Assembly (NCBI RefSeq): GCF_000208925.1
Contig: NW_001915105.1
Location: forward strand, 1-23,377
DNA: 23,377 nt
Source: Entamoeba histolytica HM-1:IMSS
Taxonomy: Eukaryota > Evosea > Mastigamoebida > Endamoebidae
Reading direction: 5' to 3'
A program made the position numbers and the translations under genes. The notes below the pieces were generated by a model, which had not been told where the DNA came from, searched no databases, and worked only from the letters and a program-made list of their open reading frames with translations. Shown here piece by piece: positions 1 through 10,282 of the stretch. Each line of letters starts with the position of its first letter. Position 1 is the first letter of the stretch.

Positions 1-2
1 TT

Positions 3-833
3 CCATTTCTCAATTCATTAATAGAAATGACACAAAGTCCTATCAAAGAAACTATGATTTGTGCAATAGAAGCAATAAATAGTATTGCATTAAGAGATGA
101 TACATTAAATATCTTAAGTAACAAAGTTGAAGATATTGTTAAAAGAATTCAAGGGATAGAAGGAGAGGGATATTCATCTTTAATGCTTTTACTTACTAAT
201 ATGGGAAGAACTGATGAAACAATTAGAAAATATAAAACATATAAAGTAACTGAACAAATAATAGAATATATTAAAATACATCCACATGATGAACGTGCAT
301 TGCTTATGTCTTTATCAGTAATTAATTCAATATCTGTACTTCATGAAAATAGAGACTATTTAACATTTGATCTTAATATTTTTGAAGTACTTAATGATTG
401 GTATAATGTCTCAACTAACCAAGTCATTATCTTTAATATTCAGCAAATTATATCTCGTTTAATTTTAAATTCATCCCTTCGTGCTGAACATTTTATGAAT
501 CTTCCAACTGCTATTAATAGTATTATAGAAACAGCTGGATATACCGTTCGACTAATAAAAGAGAAAAGAACTCCTCAAACTTCTACAAGAGAAGTAAGAG
601 ATGTCAGAGTAGCTTATGAAGCAACAAGAATACTCTGTAATTTGATTAATTTTAAAAGTGAATATGCAAATACTATCATGAAAGATCCTTATGTCATATA
701 TGCCATTCTAGATTCAATTCATTCGCATTATCAAATCTTGAAAGATGAAGGAAATTATGCTTTAAATCGCTTGAAACAATATGAGATTATAACTGATGAT
801 GATATTAAGAAAGCTGAAGCAAGTCGTATTTGA
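3..833 (+). CDS. ARM/HEAT-like helical repeat protein, C-terminal part (5' end outside window)
   Basis: The reading frame is open from the first complete codon at position 3 to the stop at 831-833, so the ATG at 27 is probably internal and the gene begins left of the window. At least 276 residues are visible. They are mostly alternating amphipathic helices with repeated Leu/Ile/Asn patterns (for example ILCNLINFKSEYA and VINSISVLHENRDYLTF), which is the look of armadillo or HEAT repeats. No signal peptide, membrane segment or catalytic motif is visible in this part. The C-terminus is charged and ends shortly after a DDDIKKAEASRI stretch. ARM-type scaffolds usually mediate protein-protein contacts; which partner is used here cannot be said. 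It might belong to a larger regulator such as a GDS- or Ric8-like protein, but I do not recognise the family. Confidence 0.7.
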   Translation, partial: PFLNSLIEMTQSPIKETMICAIEAINSIALRDDTLNILSNKVEDIVKRIQGIEGEGYSSLMLLLTNMGRTDETIRKYKTYKVTEQIIEYIKIHPHDERALLMSLSVINSISVLHENRDYLTFDLNIFEVLNDWYNVSTNQVIIFNIQQIISRLILNSSLRAEHFMNLPTAINSIIETAGYTVRLIKEKRTPQTSTREVRDVRVAYEATRILCNLINFKSEYANTIMKDPYVIYAILDSIHSHYQILKDEGNYALNRLKQYEIITDDDIKKAEASRI

Positions 834-2489
834 AAAATAAAACAATTCAGTATTTATTTTCTTTGTTTTTGACACAATTTCTTATTAATACTATGTTTGT
901 GAATCCTTTTTAATCATTTTCAGTCATTATCAAATTTAAAAATATAATTCAACATGTATCATCTCATATGTGTATGAATTATATCATTTTCATAATAATA
1001 TTATCTTTAATTATTCCAATTTATATTGATAATTGAACCACATGTATTTGTTTATTCTTTTAACTTAATTCATAACTATCTATTTCATTGTTCATAATAT
1101 TAGATTGATTATTATAAAGTCATATTCTTCTCTTCATGTTTTTGGCACATCAGTAATTTTCTGACAACTTGTATTAAACTATTATAGTATTACACCAACG
1201 GTTATTTATTCAAGAATTTAAATCTAATGAATCAACTAAACTAATGATGATTATATTTAGTATCTATTACAGTTGTTTTATTTGTCAAATAATATTCAAG
1301 AACATACATTATGTGATAATAATGAGTATTTATCTATTAACAATGTTTTTATCTTAATATCTTTAATATAGAATATCAAATAACTATGAATCAATGACAT
1401 ATTACTTATTTATGTCATTGGAGATATTCTTATTAAAAAGAAATTTATTTGACTTATTGATGAATTTGTTTAAAGAATAAGAATAATTGTGTTGTGGTGT
1501 ATTTTTACTGGTATTTCAATAACTGAAAATGAGTGTTTTGTAATGCTATTCTAATCATTCAAACAATCAAATTCTTCAATAATACTTCTAATATCATTCA
1601 TGTTTAAACGAATATCCTGTTATTATGACAATTAGAAGTGAATTTATTTGATACACTTTCTGTTATTAGTTTCTTTGTACAATATAAATATTAAAATAAA
1701 AAATGATTCATAAAGATAAAAACTGGTATAAAAACTTTTATCTACCCACTCTTGTAGCTAAGTGAAAGTGTCCAAATTAAGTATTAATTTAGTTTATCAA
1801 GTAACAACTGTTGTTTATAATTATTTATTGATGAAAATAAAGTACATATTTACAAACTAATCAAACAAGTTAGAAAGTATTATATATAATTCCTTGAAGT
1901 TGTTTTAAATATTCGATATTTACTTTATTTCAACATTTTATTAAATTTCATTATATTATATTATAACACTATGAATGTATCAATGGATATTTATATTACT
2001 TAATAAACTTTATTTTTATCTGAAAGGATTTTCATGATGTATAACGATTTATTTTTTATTAAATGAATAACTTGTAAAAACTAACCTGAAAAGACAAAAT
2101 ATACAAAATAATAATAAAGTATAAATGAAGGAAAATAATAGTAGAACTTATATCTTCGTAAGAATCTCTAACTATTTATCTTTATTCACTTTATTACTAT
2201 ATTATAATTCAAAGAGTGTTTATTATTCTTGTTATGTTTTTTTCTTTATATGAATTATTATCACAAATGGTATTTAACAAGTTTAGTTTTTATTATTTAA
2301 CGAATAAATCATATTTGATGTGTAAATTATTGTTATTACTTAATATCTTATTTGTTTTAAAATGATTATATTACTCAGAAAAGCTAAAGAAGAAAAATTA
2401 TTGAATGAAAGATTGTAATACACTCAAATTAATATTTAAATGAGAAAAAAACTAAAAAAATATCATTGAATAAACATAAATAAAATCAA

Positions 2490-2693
2490 ATGAAAATCAT
2501 TTCCTCAACATTTACTTTTAATCTTCTTGCTTGTCTTCTTTTTCTGAACTTTCTTCTTCCTCTTCTTCGTGGACCAAAGGTTGTATATATTAGAACCACC
2601 ACACAAGCATTAAAATCAACCCAATCATTGAACTATCAATTATCATTTGGTTATGGTATTGTCTTTGATGAGAAAATACTTATTCAAGACTAA
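2490..2693 (+). other. Doubtful 67-codon open frame, less AT-rich than its surroundings
   Basis: The plus frame opens with a Lys-Ile start and a Leu/Phe-rich stretch, like a signal peptide, followed by a short polar tail. The hydrophobic part comes from a CTT-rich run whose reverse complement reads as Lys/Arg/Glu-rich protein in all three minus frames, for example an acidic tail ending SSEKEDKQED before a stop. Either strand could be the original coding strand. The segment has more G+C than the flanking DNA, which suggests it is or was coding, but neither reading continues into a convincing gene. I treat it as an unresolved remnant. Confidence 0.2.
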
Positions 2694-3149
2694 TTGGTTA
2701 TTATTTATTAGTATTTATTATGAACAATTATTAATAAAGGATTAATTATTGTGGTAATATTATTTATTTAACGACGTACAAATATATTTAATAATGATAG
2801 TTATAAATTTAATATATAAAGTATTATCAAGAAAAAAGTGATTGTTGAAATTGAAAGAAATGAAATATAGTCATAGTGTTATTTACATACTCAACATAAA
2901 ATAATAATATAAAGAATGAGGAATTTGACTACTCAATAAAATTACAATAAAAATCAAATACTAACTTCAACGAAGAATAACTAAGTAGAAATAATTGAAA
3001 AGAATTTACTTCAACAGAAATAATATTAGTTGAAGAAACTGAATCACTCACTTCTTAGAACGACGAAACACTAAATATTAAGTGAGTCATAGGTAATGTG
3101 TTTTTTTAATGTTTTGTTGATAATATCATAAACCATTTCTAATCAATAA

Positions 3150-3158
3150 GTATTTAAG
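3150..3158 (+). promoter_or_regulatory. Candidate Entamoeba TATA-like element
   Basis: The bases GTATTTAAG lie 46-54 nt upstream of the ATG at 3204. The established Entamoeba core TATA-like element is close to GTATTTAAA, normally about 30 nt before the transcription start, and leaders are short, so the spacing fits. It is a single short match in AT-rich DNA. Confidence 0.4.
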
Positions 3159-3203
3159 AAGTTTAAAAGGGTTTTTATTAACAAGATCATTTTATTTAAA
3201 AAA

Positions 3204-4826
3204 ATGTCTGATTCTTGGATAACCAACTTTCAAGAAGTAATACTTTATTTTCCTTCATTAAATAAAATCAAAGAAGTAATGCTAATTTCTCGTCGTGCAC
3301 AAGTTGCTGTTTTAACGATGACTAGTTGTCCATACAATATTATGTCATACAACACACCAATTGAAGTTAGTACATTTTTTACTAGATTAAAAGTTTTAAA
3401 CTTTCCAACAAATTATAGTACATTACAAGCCAAAACCCTTCCAACAACTCTACCACTTATTTTCAGAAATATTGACTCACGATTTTTTCAACAATTTTTA
3501 TTCAATCGATTTGGTCAACATATTTTAAGAGTTAGTTTACAAAAAACCTTTATTACTAAATTACCAAAATACATTCATTTATTAGTCAACATTAAAACAC
3601 TTGTATTATTGGAATCGTATCATCCTGAAGTGATTTTAATTATGGAAAAAACAAAAGCCCAAAAATGTATTTTATATTGTGGAATAGCTGAACTTAAATC
3701 TATTGTTTCTCGATTTAATTTTAAAAAGAATTCTATTTCAAAATTCATATTTATTGTAGAGAAATGTGTTTATACAGAAGAACTTACTAATATATGTAAA
3801 GATATACCTTCTAAACATCAAGTATTTGTTAATTTTTTATCTTATTCAACAAAACAATTTTCATTTATTCCAAGATTAAGACAACCATTTATAACTTCTA
3901 TTCTTACTGATGTTATTGATAAAGATGACATGTTTATTAAGAAAACAATTAATAAAGCACAAATTCAATCAATAAAAATTATTGATACAATTAAAGAAAT
4001 AGATTATTGTAGTCAAAAATCATTTAATATTAATTTTGATTCAATTATATCTGTTTATATCGCTTGTAAACAATCATCGCCATTTATTATTGGAAAGATT
4101 GTAAAAGATTTAATGGTTGAAGAATTTCATGGACCTTTAATATGTGATGAAGCACAATTACAAGATATTAACATAAAAAAATATTTTAATGGTTTACTAT
4201 TTATTGATGACACTAAATTAAAACATGTTTCAATTTCAGAATTACTTTTTATAACTTGGAAACATTGTAATGAATTGATGAAAAATATAATATTTATCTC
4301 AAATTTATTACTTAATTCAAATCAAATGAATGACATTGGTACACCATCAAAGAATATTAAAGTAATATTTGAATGTGATAATTCTCTTATTCTTCCATGT
4401 TTTGATCATATTTTCTTTGGAAATAAATCATTATCCATTTCATTTACTCATTTTAATGCTTTGCATTTTAATACATTTCCAATTGATTCATTAACTGCAT
4501 CATATTGGATTGGAGAATATGTTGATTTTTCTTGTATGAAAAGAGTATCATTAAAAAGTTGTACAATAAAACAATTACTCTTTCAAAAGAATATTTTTGA
4601 ATCAATTGAATTAACACAATGTAGTATTGAAACTATTATTATAAACTCTTCTAATTTAATTAATTTAGAAAAATCAATATTTCAAAATATTATTATTGAA
4701 TTTGTATCATATTGTACAATGACACAAGTTAAAAGTGTATTATGTCAATTAAAAGAATGTTCATCCTTTATTAAAAAGGATTGTTTATTTAAAAAAATAG
4801 AATGTAATTTGAATTATTCTAACTAA
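3204..4826 (+). CDS. Entamoeba LRR-like repeat protein, 540 aa
   Basis: A single-exon 540-aa protein with no signal peptide and no membrane segment. The first ~60 residues (FQEVILYFPSLNKIKEVMLISRRAQVAVLTM) resemble the F-box-like helical start of a large Entamoeba family of LRR-like proteins, in which a short N-terminal helical module is followed by irregular leucine-rich strands. The rest shows repeated hydrophobic strand patterns with Asn/Ser/Lys spacers, such as VSLKSCTIKQLLFQ, SIELTQCSIETIIIN and NLINLEKSIFQNIIIEFV near residues 450-505, spaced about 20-24 residues like LRRs. No catalytic motif is visible. The role is probably protein binding in the cytosol, but the partner is unknown. 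Its stop codon is only 27 nt from that of the convergent gene. Family assignment is by pattern and is moderately uncertain. Confidence 0.7.
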   Translation: MSDSWITNFQEVILYFPSLNKIKEVMLISRRAQVAVLTMTSCPYNIMSYNTPIEVSTFFTRLKVLNFPTNYSTLQAKTLPTTLPLIFRNIDSRFFQQFLFNRFGQHILRVSLQKTFITKLPKYIHLLVNIKTLVLLESYHPEVILIMEKTKAQKCILYCGIAELKSIVSRFNFKKNSISKFIFIVEKCVYTEELTNICKDIPSKHQVFVNFLSYSTKQFSFIPRLRQPFITSILTDVIDKDDMFIKKTINKAQIQSIKIIDTIKEIDYCSQKSFNINFDSIISVYIACKQSSPFIIGKIVKDLMVEEFHGPLICDEAQLQDINIKKYFNGLLFIDDTKLKHVSISELLFITWKHCNELMKNIIFISNLLLNSNQMNDIGTPSKNIKVIFECDNSLILPCFDHIFFGNKSLSISFTHFNALHFNTFPIDSLTASYWIGEYVDFSCMKRVSLKSCTIKQLLFQKNIFESIELTQCSIETIIINSSNLINLEKSIFQNIIIEFVSYCTMTQVKSVLCQLKECSSFIKKDCLFKKIECNLNYSN

Positions 4827-4853
4827 ATTCCTTCATTTATAATTCCATTATGT

Positions 4854-6159
4854 TTACTTCTTAATGCATTCAGCATACCCTGACTCTCTCATATTTTCCA
4901 TTGAACAAAGTTTTTGTTTTCTACAATTTCCTTCACAAGAATTTGGTAGTTCAGTTGAAAAATGTTTCATGAATTTACTCCATGCAACATTATCATTCTT
5001 TAACATATAATGTAATCTACCAATTTCAGAATTACCAAGATTAACTAATCCATATTCTTCTTGAGTATTATAACTTTTGACCCAAGTATATTTATGTTCT
5101 GCATTACATTGATCAAGATTAAGATAGTATGTTGTATAATCAATAATATGTTGATCATTGAATTTATATAATCTTAAAGAAGGATTTGATCCTTTTGGAG
5201 TCATTGCTGGATTAATAATTACACTATAAAATGGATCTTCACCAGGATATAAACGATATCCTTCAATATGATTATGACCAGCTAAGTGACCAATAATAAC
5301 ATCAGAATATTCTTTATATAATTCTAAGAAATCCCGAGTGAAATATGGATTAACATCCATCATTCCTGTAATTTTAAGTCCAATAGATTCATGAGAAATA
5401 ATAATTGCTTTTTGACCTTTTTCTCTCAATACTTTTAATGTAGCATTAAACCACATCATCATTTCTCCAGGATCTGTTTTTGGATATTCTCCAGCATGTG
5501 AATTCATAATATCAAAATAAGCAGTTTGTAATGAAATAATATTTATTCCACTTGGTAATTGGTGAATATAATATCCTCCTTTTTTTGTAGTAGCAATTTC
5601 TTCAGGAGATAACCAATCTTTCCACCATAAACTCATATTATTTAACATCCACTGACTCTTTGGTGGAAATGCCCAAAAAGAAGTTTCAAAATAGTCATGA
5701 TTACCAATTGATGGTAATACCGTAAATCCAGGGAGTCTTCGTTTAAGTTCATTATGAAACATTTCTAAGTCATTAAGATTTCTTTGTTTAGTCATTTGGA
5801 ACATATCAGATGGAATAACGTCCATTAACCAAATAACATTTTTAGATATACTTTCATGAGACTTAATGAAATCCATTCCAGACATAATTGTTTCTAAAGG
5901 AGCATGACACGAATGATGTCCACAAAATTGTGCTGTTTCAAAGTTATTTCCTTTAGGTACTGAATCTTCATGACAACACTATATTTAAATTAATAGATAT
6001 TATTTTATTTATTCTATTTTTCAAACAAACGTCAATGCTTTTACAATGAGCATATCCTCCTTCAGCAAATTTAGAATCAAAGTGGGTATCAGAAATAACC
6101 CAAATATAATCTTCTATTGAAAAACATTGTACTATAAAAATGAAAACAAAAATTTTCAT
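4854..6159 (-). CDS. Secreted acid sphingomyelinase-like phosphodiesterase (metallophosphatase), spliced
   Basis: Two exons, 6159-6031 and 5978-4854, are separated by a 52-nt phase-0 intron (GTTTGT donor, TAG acceptor); together they encode 417 aa. Residues 1-15 form a signal peptide. The calcineurin-like metal site is visible in order: D24-x-H26 (SDTHFD), D96 in WLMDVIP, GNHD at 135-138, ISHE with H239, and GHNH with H278/H280. The C-terminal ~30 residues contain four Cys, as in secreted relatives. The family hydrolyses phosphodiester bonds (sphingomyelin or nucleotide substrates) in endosomes or outside the cell; the true substrate here is unknown. The usual Gly before the second metal Asp (GD) is Met95, though the Asp itself is kept, so activity is still plausible. 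Without splicing, the second exon alone would lack the signal peptide, the first metal ligands and a CCHEDSVPKG segment. Confidence 0.92.
5979..6030 (-). other. Spliceosomal intron in the phosphodiesterase gene (52 nt)
   Basis: On the minus strand it starts GTTTGT and ends ATATAG. Removing it joins the codons for SID and CCHED in frame and restores an uninterrupted metallophosphatase. Confidence 0.9.
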
Positions 6160-6176
6160 TTAAATTGATATTTTCA

Positions 6177-6181
6177 AGTTC
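6177..6181 (-). promoter_or_regulatory. Candidate GAAC element upstream of the phosphodiesterase
   Basis: GAACT on the minus strand lies 18 nt before the ATG at 6159, inside the 112-nt gap after the kinase gene. GAAC is an established third core promoter element in E. histolytica. This is a short match only. Confidence 0.35.
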
Positions 6182-6271
6182 TTTTTTATTTAATTTTTTT
6201 TTTATTATTACAAAAATAGTAAACTATTGGTATATATTACATTTTTTTTTTGAATAATAAATAAATGAGAT

Positions 6272-9200
6272 TCATTTCACTTTATACAATAATTGTAAGC
6301 GATCAAGTACTTGCTCTATGACTAAACGGTCTTTAGGATTTTGTTTCCAACAATCACAAATAAGTTTGTATACTGAGTCTGGCATTTCATTGACTTGTTG
6401 TAGTCTTTTACCAGAAATAACAAATTCAGCAATGTTCCATATATATACAAATTTTTCTTTGTCATAAGCTTCACCCCACTTAAAGCATTCATACATTGTA
6501 ATTGCAAATGAATAAATATCAGCTTCTTTTTTATAATATTCTTTAGTTAATAATTCTGGTGCCATATAAACAGGTGTTCCTATTCCTTTTGTGAATGTTA
6601 TATTTGTCATTAATGTATTTATATTTCTTGAACTTCCAAAGTCTGTTAATTTACAATTAATTTGAACATCTTCAGATAGAAACAAAACAAGAATATTATC
6701 TGGTTTAATGTCTCTATGTAATATTCCATTTACATGAAGATATTGAATTCCATTAGCAGCATCTATCATAAATTTAATTCTTAATTTAATAGGAATAACC
6801 TCCTTTTTTAGACTAAACAAATTTCTAATACTTCCATATTCTGCATATTCAGTAATTAAATACCTTTTATTTTTAAATAAAACTGATCCATAGAAATAAA
6901 TAATATAATCACTTCTAAACTTATCTAACATTGAAACTTCTTTCTCAAATTCTTCTTTAATTTTTATATTATATGACCTATCTTTCATGTCTTTAATAGC
7001 AACTATATGTTCCCTAAATCTTCCTTTAAAAACAACACCACTAGTCCCTTCTCCAATTTTATTGTCAAAGATAATTTCATCTATATCTAATTTTGTTGTA
7101 ATTTCTGTTTCTCCTTTAAATTTAAGATATCCTACTTCTTCTTTACCACTATTAATTGATTGACAAACAATAGTTATTTTATTATTTAATTTAGAACTAC
7201 ATAATGGAGTAACTGTTAGTTTGAATTTACATGCCTCACCTTTTTTCAATAAGATGATAGCAGGATCTATTTTAATCAGAAACTTTCCATTCTTTTTATT
7301 TAATACAATCTGAATCTTAATTAAAGATGAACTAAAATTTCCTAAGTAGAAATATGATACACATGGTTGTTGTACTTTAATTACAATATCATGACCTTCT
7401 AACAGAAGAATATCACAGTTACATTGAATCCATTTATTAATTCTATACTTAAAATTTATTGAACTTTCTTTTATTTTAAATAGAGTACAATGAAGATGTT
7501 GATGATGTTGAACAAGAAAATGTTGGTATCTATTGATAATACAATAAAAAACTATTAGTATAAGCACAAAGAGACAAAGGATGAATAAGATCATTAATAT
7601 AATCAACCACCATTCTATATAAGATGAACAATAAGTTCCATCATCACTAGGACGATACCAAAAAGTACATTTTTGACATTTTGATTGAAGAATAATTTTA
7701 CAATGATCAATTCCTTCTAATGAAATACATCTTGATCTGCTAAATACCAACTCTTCATTACAAGAAGTACACTCATTATATTCATTACATGTACGACATG
7801 TTCCATTACATTGTTCACATGTATTAACATCACGAAAAAATCCATCTTTACATTGTGTACAACCAAATTGAGTAATTTCTACTGCACATCCTTGTAATGT
7901 ATTTTTTGATAAACAACTTCCATTATAATGTTGATAATAATCATCAGCACATGTTAAACAATGTTCATAAAAACATGTTTTACATTCAATAGGACATTTG
8001 ATACAATCAAATTCATTTAAAAAATAACCATCTTTACATAATGAACATCCACCAATAGGAGTAAAAATACTACATTTTCCAATTAATTCATCATTTGATC
8101 TACATTTATGATTTGATAAAAATGAAGTAGAATTACATGTTAAACAATACGTTTCTGATAAACACGTTTGACATTTTTCACAAATATGACAAGTATTTTG
8201 TTTTGTTAGATAATATGTATCTTCACATCTTCTACATGGCATTCCTTGATAATATTGTTGGCAATGTTCATCTCTAAATATACATGAAATTCCATCAAAA
8301 TACATTAAATCTTCACATTTAATACATTCATTTCTATTATATAAAATACAATTATTAATTGGTTCAACACAATGATGATTAATATCAAGTATTTTATTTT
8401 CAATACATCCTTGACATATACCATTTTGTATTACATTACAATTTTGTTCTAATACACATTTTCCATCACTAATAAAATATCCATTTTCACATCTCTTACA
8501 TCTTTCTTTCTCACATAAAATACAATGAGAGTCAAAAGATAAACAAGAAATACATTTATTAAATGATAAATAATAACCATCTTTACATTCAAATTTATTT
8601 TGTTTATTTGAATCAAAAACACATTCTTCTTGATTAATATAAGAATGAAATAAACATTCTAAACATTTTGTATTTGTACAAAACTCACAATTATTGTCGT
8701 TACATTCTTGACATTTAAACGATGTATTTAAATACCCAAAAGAACATTGAACACATCTATTGACAATAGCAACTAAACAGTCTGATTCTATTAAACAATT
8801 CCCTTCATGAAGAATATACCCAGAATCACATAATATACAAACTCTTTCATTTGTTTTTACATTAAAAAGATCCCATATACAATTAGAATAAATGCTTTGA
8901 ACTAAATCAAATCCTGAAGGAATAACACCTTCTTCAATACACATTTTATTCATTAATTTATATTTTTCAAAGCAAATAAGACAATAACAAATTTCATCGA
9001 TACATTCAATGACATGACAATTATTTATTGATTGATTTTGATTAACAGTCATATCAGTATTTGTAATAAGAACATATCTTCCAGATATCGATTTAATTGA
9101 GGAATTAATTGATTGAACTAAAATAATAACTTCTTTTAATGACTCAATTGTTAAATTAATATTATTTAAAGAAAGAATTGATTCAACAACTGCATTATCA

Positions 9201-10282
9201 GAAATAGTCAATGTTGCTTGTCCTCTTTTAAAAAAATTATCAATACTTATTGTGTTAATGAGTGAAGTATAATTGTAAGTAAATTTAACATTTAAAAAAC
9301 TTGAAGAATATAAATCAGATAATTGCAATTTATTACCAAACTGAATAAAATTACATTCCTTAATTATTTGAATTTTAATAGAACATTTAATACAATAGAA
9401 ATATAATTCTTTAATTTTTATTAATGAAAGAATAATTAAAGAATGTGATGAATAAATATTTGTATTTGGTAAATTTATAAATTGAAAATTAGCATAATCA
9501 ACATCTATTATCAATGAACATTCTTTATTTAATTCTTCACATGGACAATGAGGAAAAGTAAATGGATATGAATAATCTGATAAAGATAATGATGATTTAT
9601 ATATTGTTCCATTCATATAACATTTAACTGAATAATCAAATGAAATTGAAGAAGAACAATATCTAATAAGACGTTGGTTACTAACTAATTGAAGAGTATT
9701 TTCAAGAATTGGAAAATCAGTTGATTTATAATCATTTGAACTTGAATCATTATTTAATACAGATGAATCTATTAATGAAAATATATCAATACATCCATTA
9801 AATGAAGTTGGAATAATAATATTAAACATTTTTTTATCTAGTTGTAAATTATTACATCTCCATCCTTCAAATAATGGAACATTATCATTATTTGGATAAA
9901 TAACCATTGAACCAAGTAAATGCCATTGTCCATTCGCAATAATTTTTGCTCCTTTATTAATTGTTATTGTACCTTTAATTTGTATATTTCCATTTACTGT
10001 TAATAAAACATTTGAATTAAGTTGAAGTGATGTAAAAGTCATAAAATATTGTGATGTTATTGTTACACTTGAATAAACAAATAAATTACCAAATGAAAGA
10101 ATGTTATTTCCCTGAAATTTTGTTTCCCAATCACCATATAATATATAATCACACCCATCTCCACTATAACTACATTCCTTATCTAATTTTTGGGTATTAG
10201 AATAAATAATACATTGACATCCATTCGTTAGACATATAAAAAAAAATATATTAATTAGTGGCGTCACACTTGTGATCACCAT
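6272..10282 (-). CDS. Transmembrane receptor kinase (Entamoeba TMK family, CxxC-rich ectodomain), 1336 aa
   Basis: A single-exon type I membrane protein. Residues 1-24 are a signal peptide. Residues ~25-415 are strand-rich and repetitive (VNGNIQIKGTITINKGAKI), like a beta-helix. Residues ~425-885 carry more than 20 CxxC pairs. The membrane segment is W891 to about 916. The cytosolic part begins with a ~120-residue strand-rich domain (KIDPAIILLKKGEACKFKLTVTPL) resembling an MSP/Ig-like fold. The kinase domain covers about 1070-1333: glycine loop GEGTSG at 1077-1082, VAIK with K1097, HRDIKPDN with D1191, DFG with D1214, and an APE motif. All key catalytic residues are present, so it should be active; its sequence style is tyrosine-kinase-like, with Ser/Thr specificity suggested by HRDIKPDN. 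TMKs are a large Entamoeba family tied to phagocytosis and growth control. The ligand is unknown. Confidence 0.95.
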   Translation of the reverse strand: MVITSVTPLINIFFFICLTNGCQCIIYSNTQKLDKECSYSGDGCDYILYGDWETKFQGNNILSFGNLFVYSSVTITSQYFMTFTSLQLNSNVLLTVNGNIQIKGTITINKGAKIIANGQWHLLGSMVIYPNNDNVPLFEGWRCNNLQLDKKMFNIIIPTSFNGCIDIFSLIDSSVLNNDSSSNDYKSTDFPILENTLQLVSNQRLIRYCSSSISFDYSVKCYMNGTIYKSSLSLSDYSYPFTFPHCPCEELNKECSLIIDVDYANFQFINLPNTNIYSSHSLIILSLIKIKELYFYCIKCSIKIQIIKECNFIQFGNKLQLSDLYSSSFLNVKFTYNYTSLINTISIDNFFKRGQATLTISDNAVVESILSLNNINLTIESLKEVIILVQSINSSIKSISGRYVLITNTDMTVNQNQSINNCHVIECIDEICYCLICFEKYKLMNKMCIEEGVIPSGFDLVQSIYSNCIWDLFNVKTNERVCILCDSGYILHEGNCLIESDCLVAIVNRCVQCSFGYLNTSFKCQECNDNNCEFCTNTKCLECLFHSYINQEECVFDSNKQNKFECKDGYYLSFNKCISCLSFDSHCILCEKERCKRCENGYFISDGKCVLEQNCNVIQNGICQGCIENKILDINHHCVEPINNCILYNRNECIKCEDLMYFDGISCIFRDEHCQQYYQGMPCRRCEDTYYLTKQNTCHICEKCQTCLSETYCLTCNSTSFLSNHKCRSNDELIGKCSIFTPIGGCSLCKDGYFLNEFDCIKCPIECKTCFYEHCLTCADDYYQHYNGSCLSKNTLQGCAVEITQFGCTQCKDGFFRDVNTCEQCNGTCRTCNEYNECTSCNEELVFSRSRCISLEGIDHCKIILQSKCQKCTFWYRPSDDGTYCSSYIEWWLIILMILFILCLFVLILIVFYCIINRYQHFLVQHHQHLHCTLFKIKESSINFKYRINKWIQCNCDILLLEGHDIVIKVQQPCVSYFYLGNFSSSLIKIQIVLNKKNGKFLIKIDPAIILLKKGEACKFKLTVTPLCSSKLNNKITIVCQSINSGKEEVGYLKFKGETEITTKLDIDEIIFDNKIGEGTSGVVFKGRFREHIVAIKDMKDRSYNIKIKEEFEKEVSMLDKFRSDYIIYFYGSVLFKNKRYLITEYAEYGSIRNLFSLKKEVIPIKLRIKFMIDAANGIQYLHVNGILHRDIKPDNILVLFLSEDVQINCKLTDFGSSRNINTLMTNITFTKGIGTPVYMAPELLTKEYYKKEADIYSFAITMYECFKWGEAYDKEKFVYIWNIAEFVISGKRLQQVNEMPDSVYKLICDCWKQNPKDRLVIEQVLDRLQLLYKVK

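Larger units (their letters stand above)
834..3203. other. Long AT-rich gene-poor region with coding-like fragments
   Basis: This 2.37 kb gap holds no intact gene that I can support. Every frame is broken by frequent stops. Several short stretches still read like protein: on the minus strand about 1480-1640 (QDIRLNMNDIRSIIEEFD and, after one stop, SVIEIPVKIHHNTIILIL), on the minus strand about 1290-1410 (SLIHSYLIFYIKDIKIKTLL), and short plus-strand stretches near 2126 and 2363. These may be remains of decayed genes, but in DNA this AT-rich some chance open stretches are expected. I see no tRNA-array, LINE/SINE or inverted-repeat structure. The last ~60 bases should contain the promoter of the gene at 3204. 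Confidence 0.5.

Noticed and set aside
1900..2100. AT-repeat-like stretch considered as a transposon terminus or tRNA-array spacer
   Set aside because: No inverted repeats, target duplications, tRNA fold or regular unit could be found.
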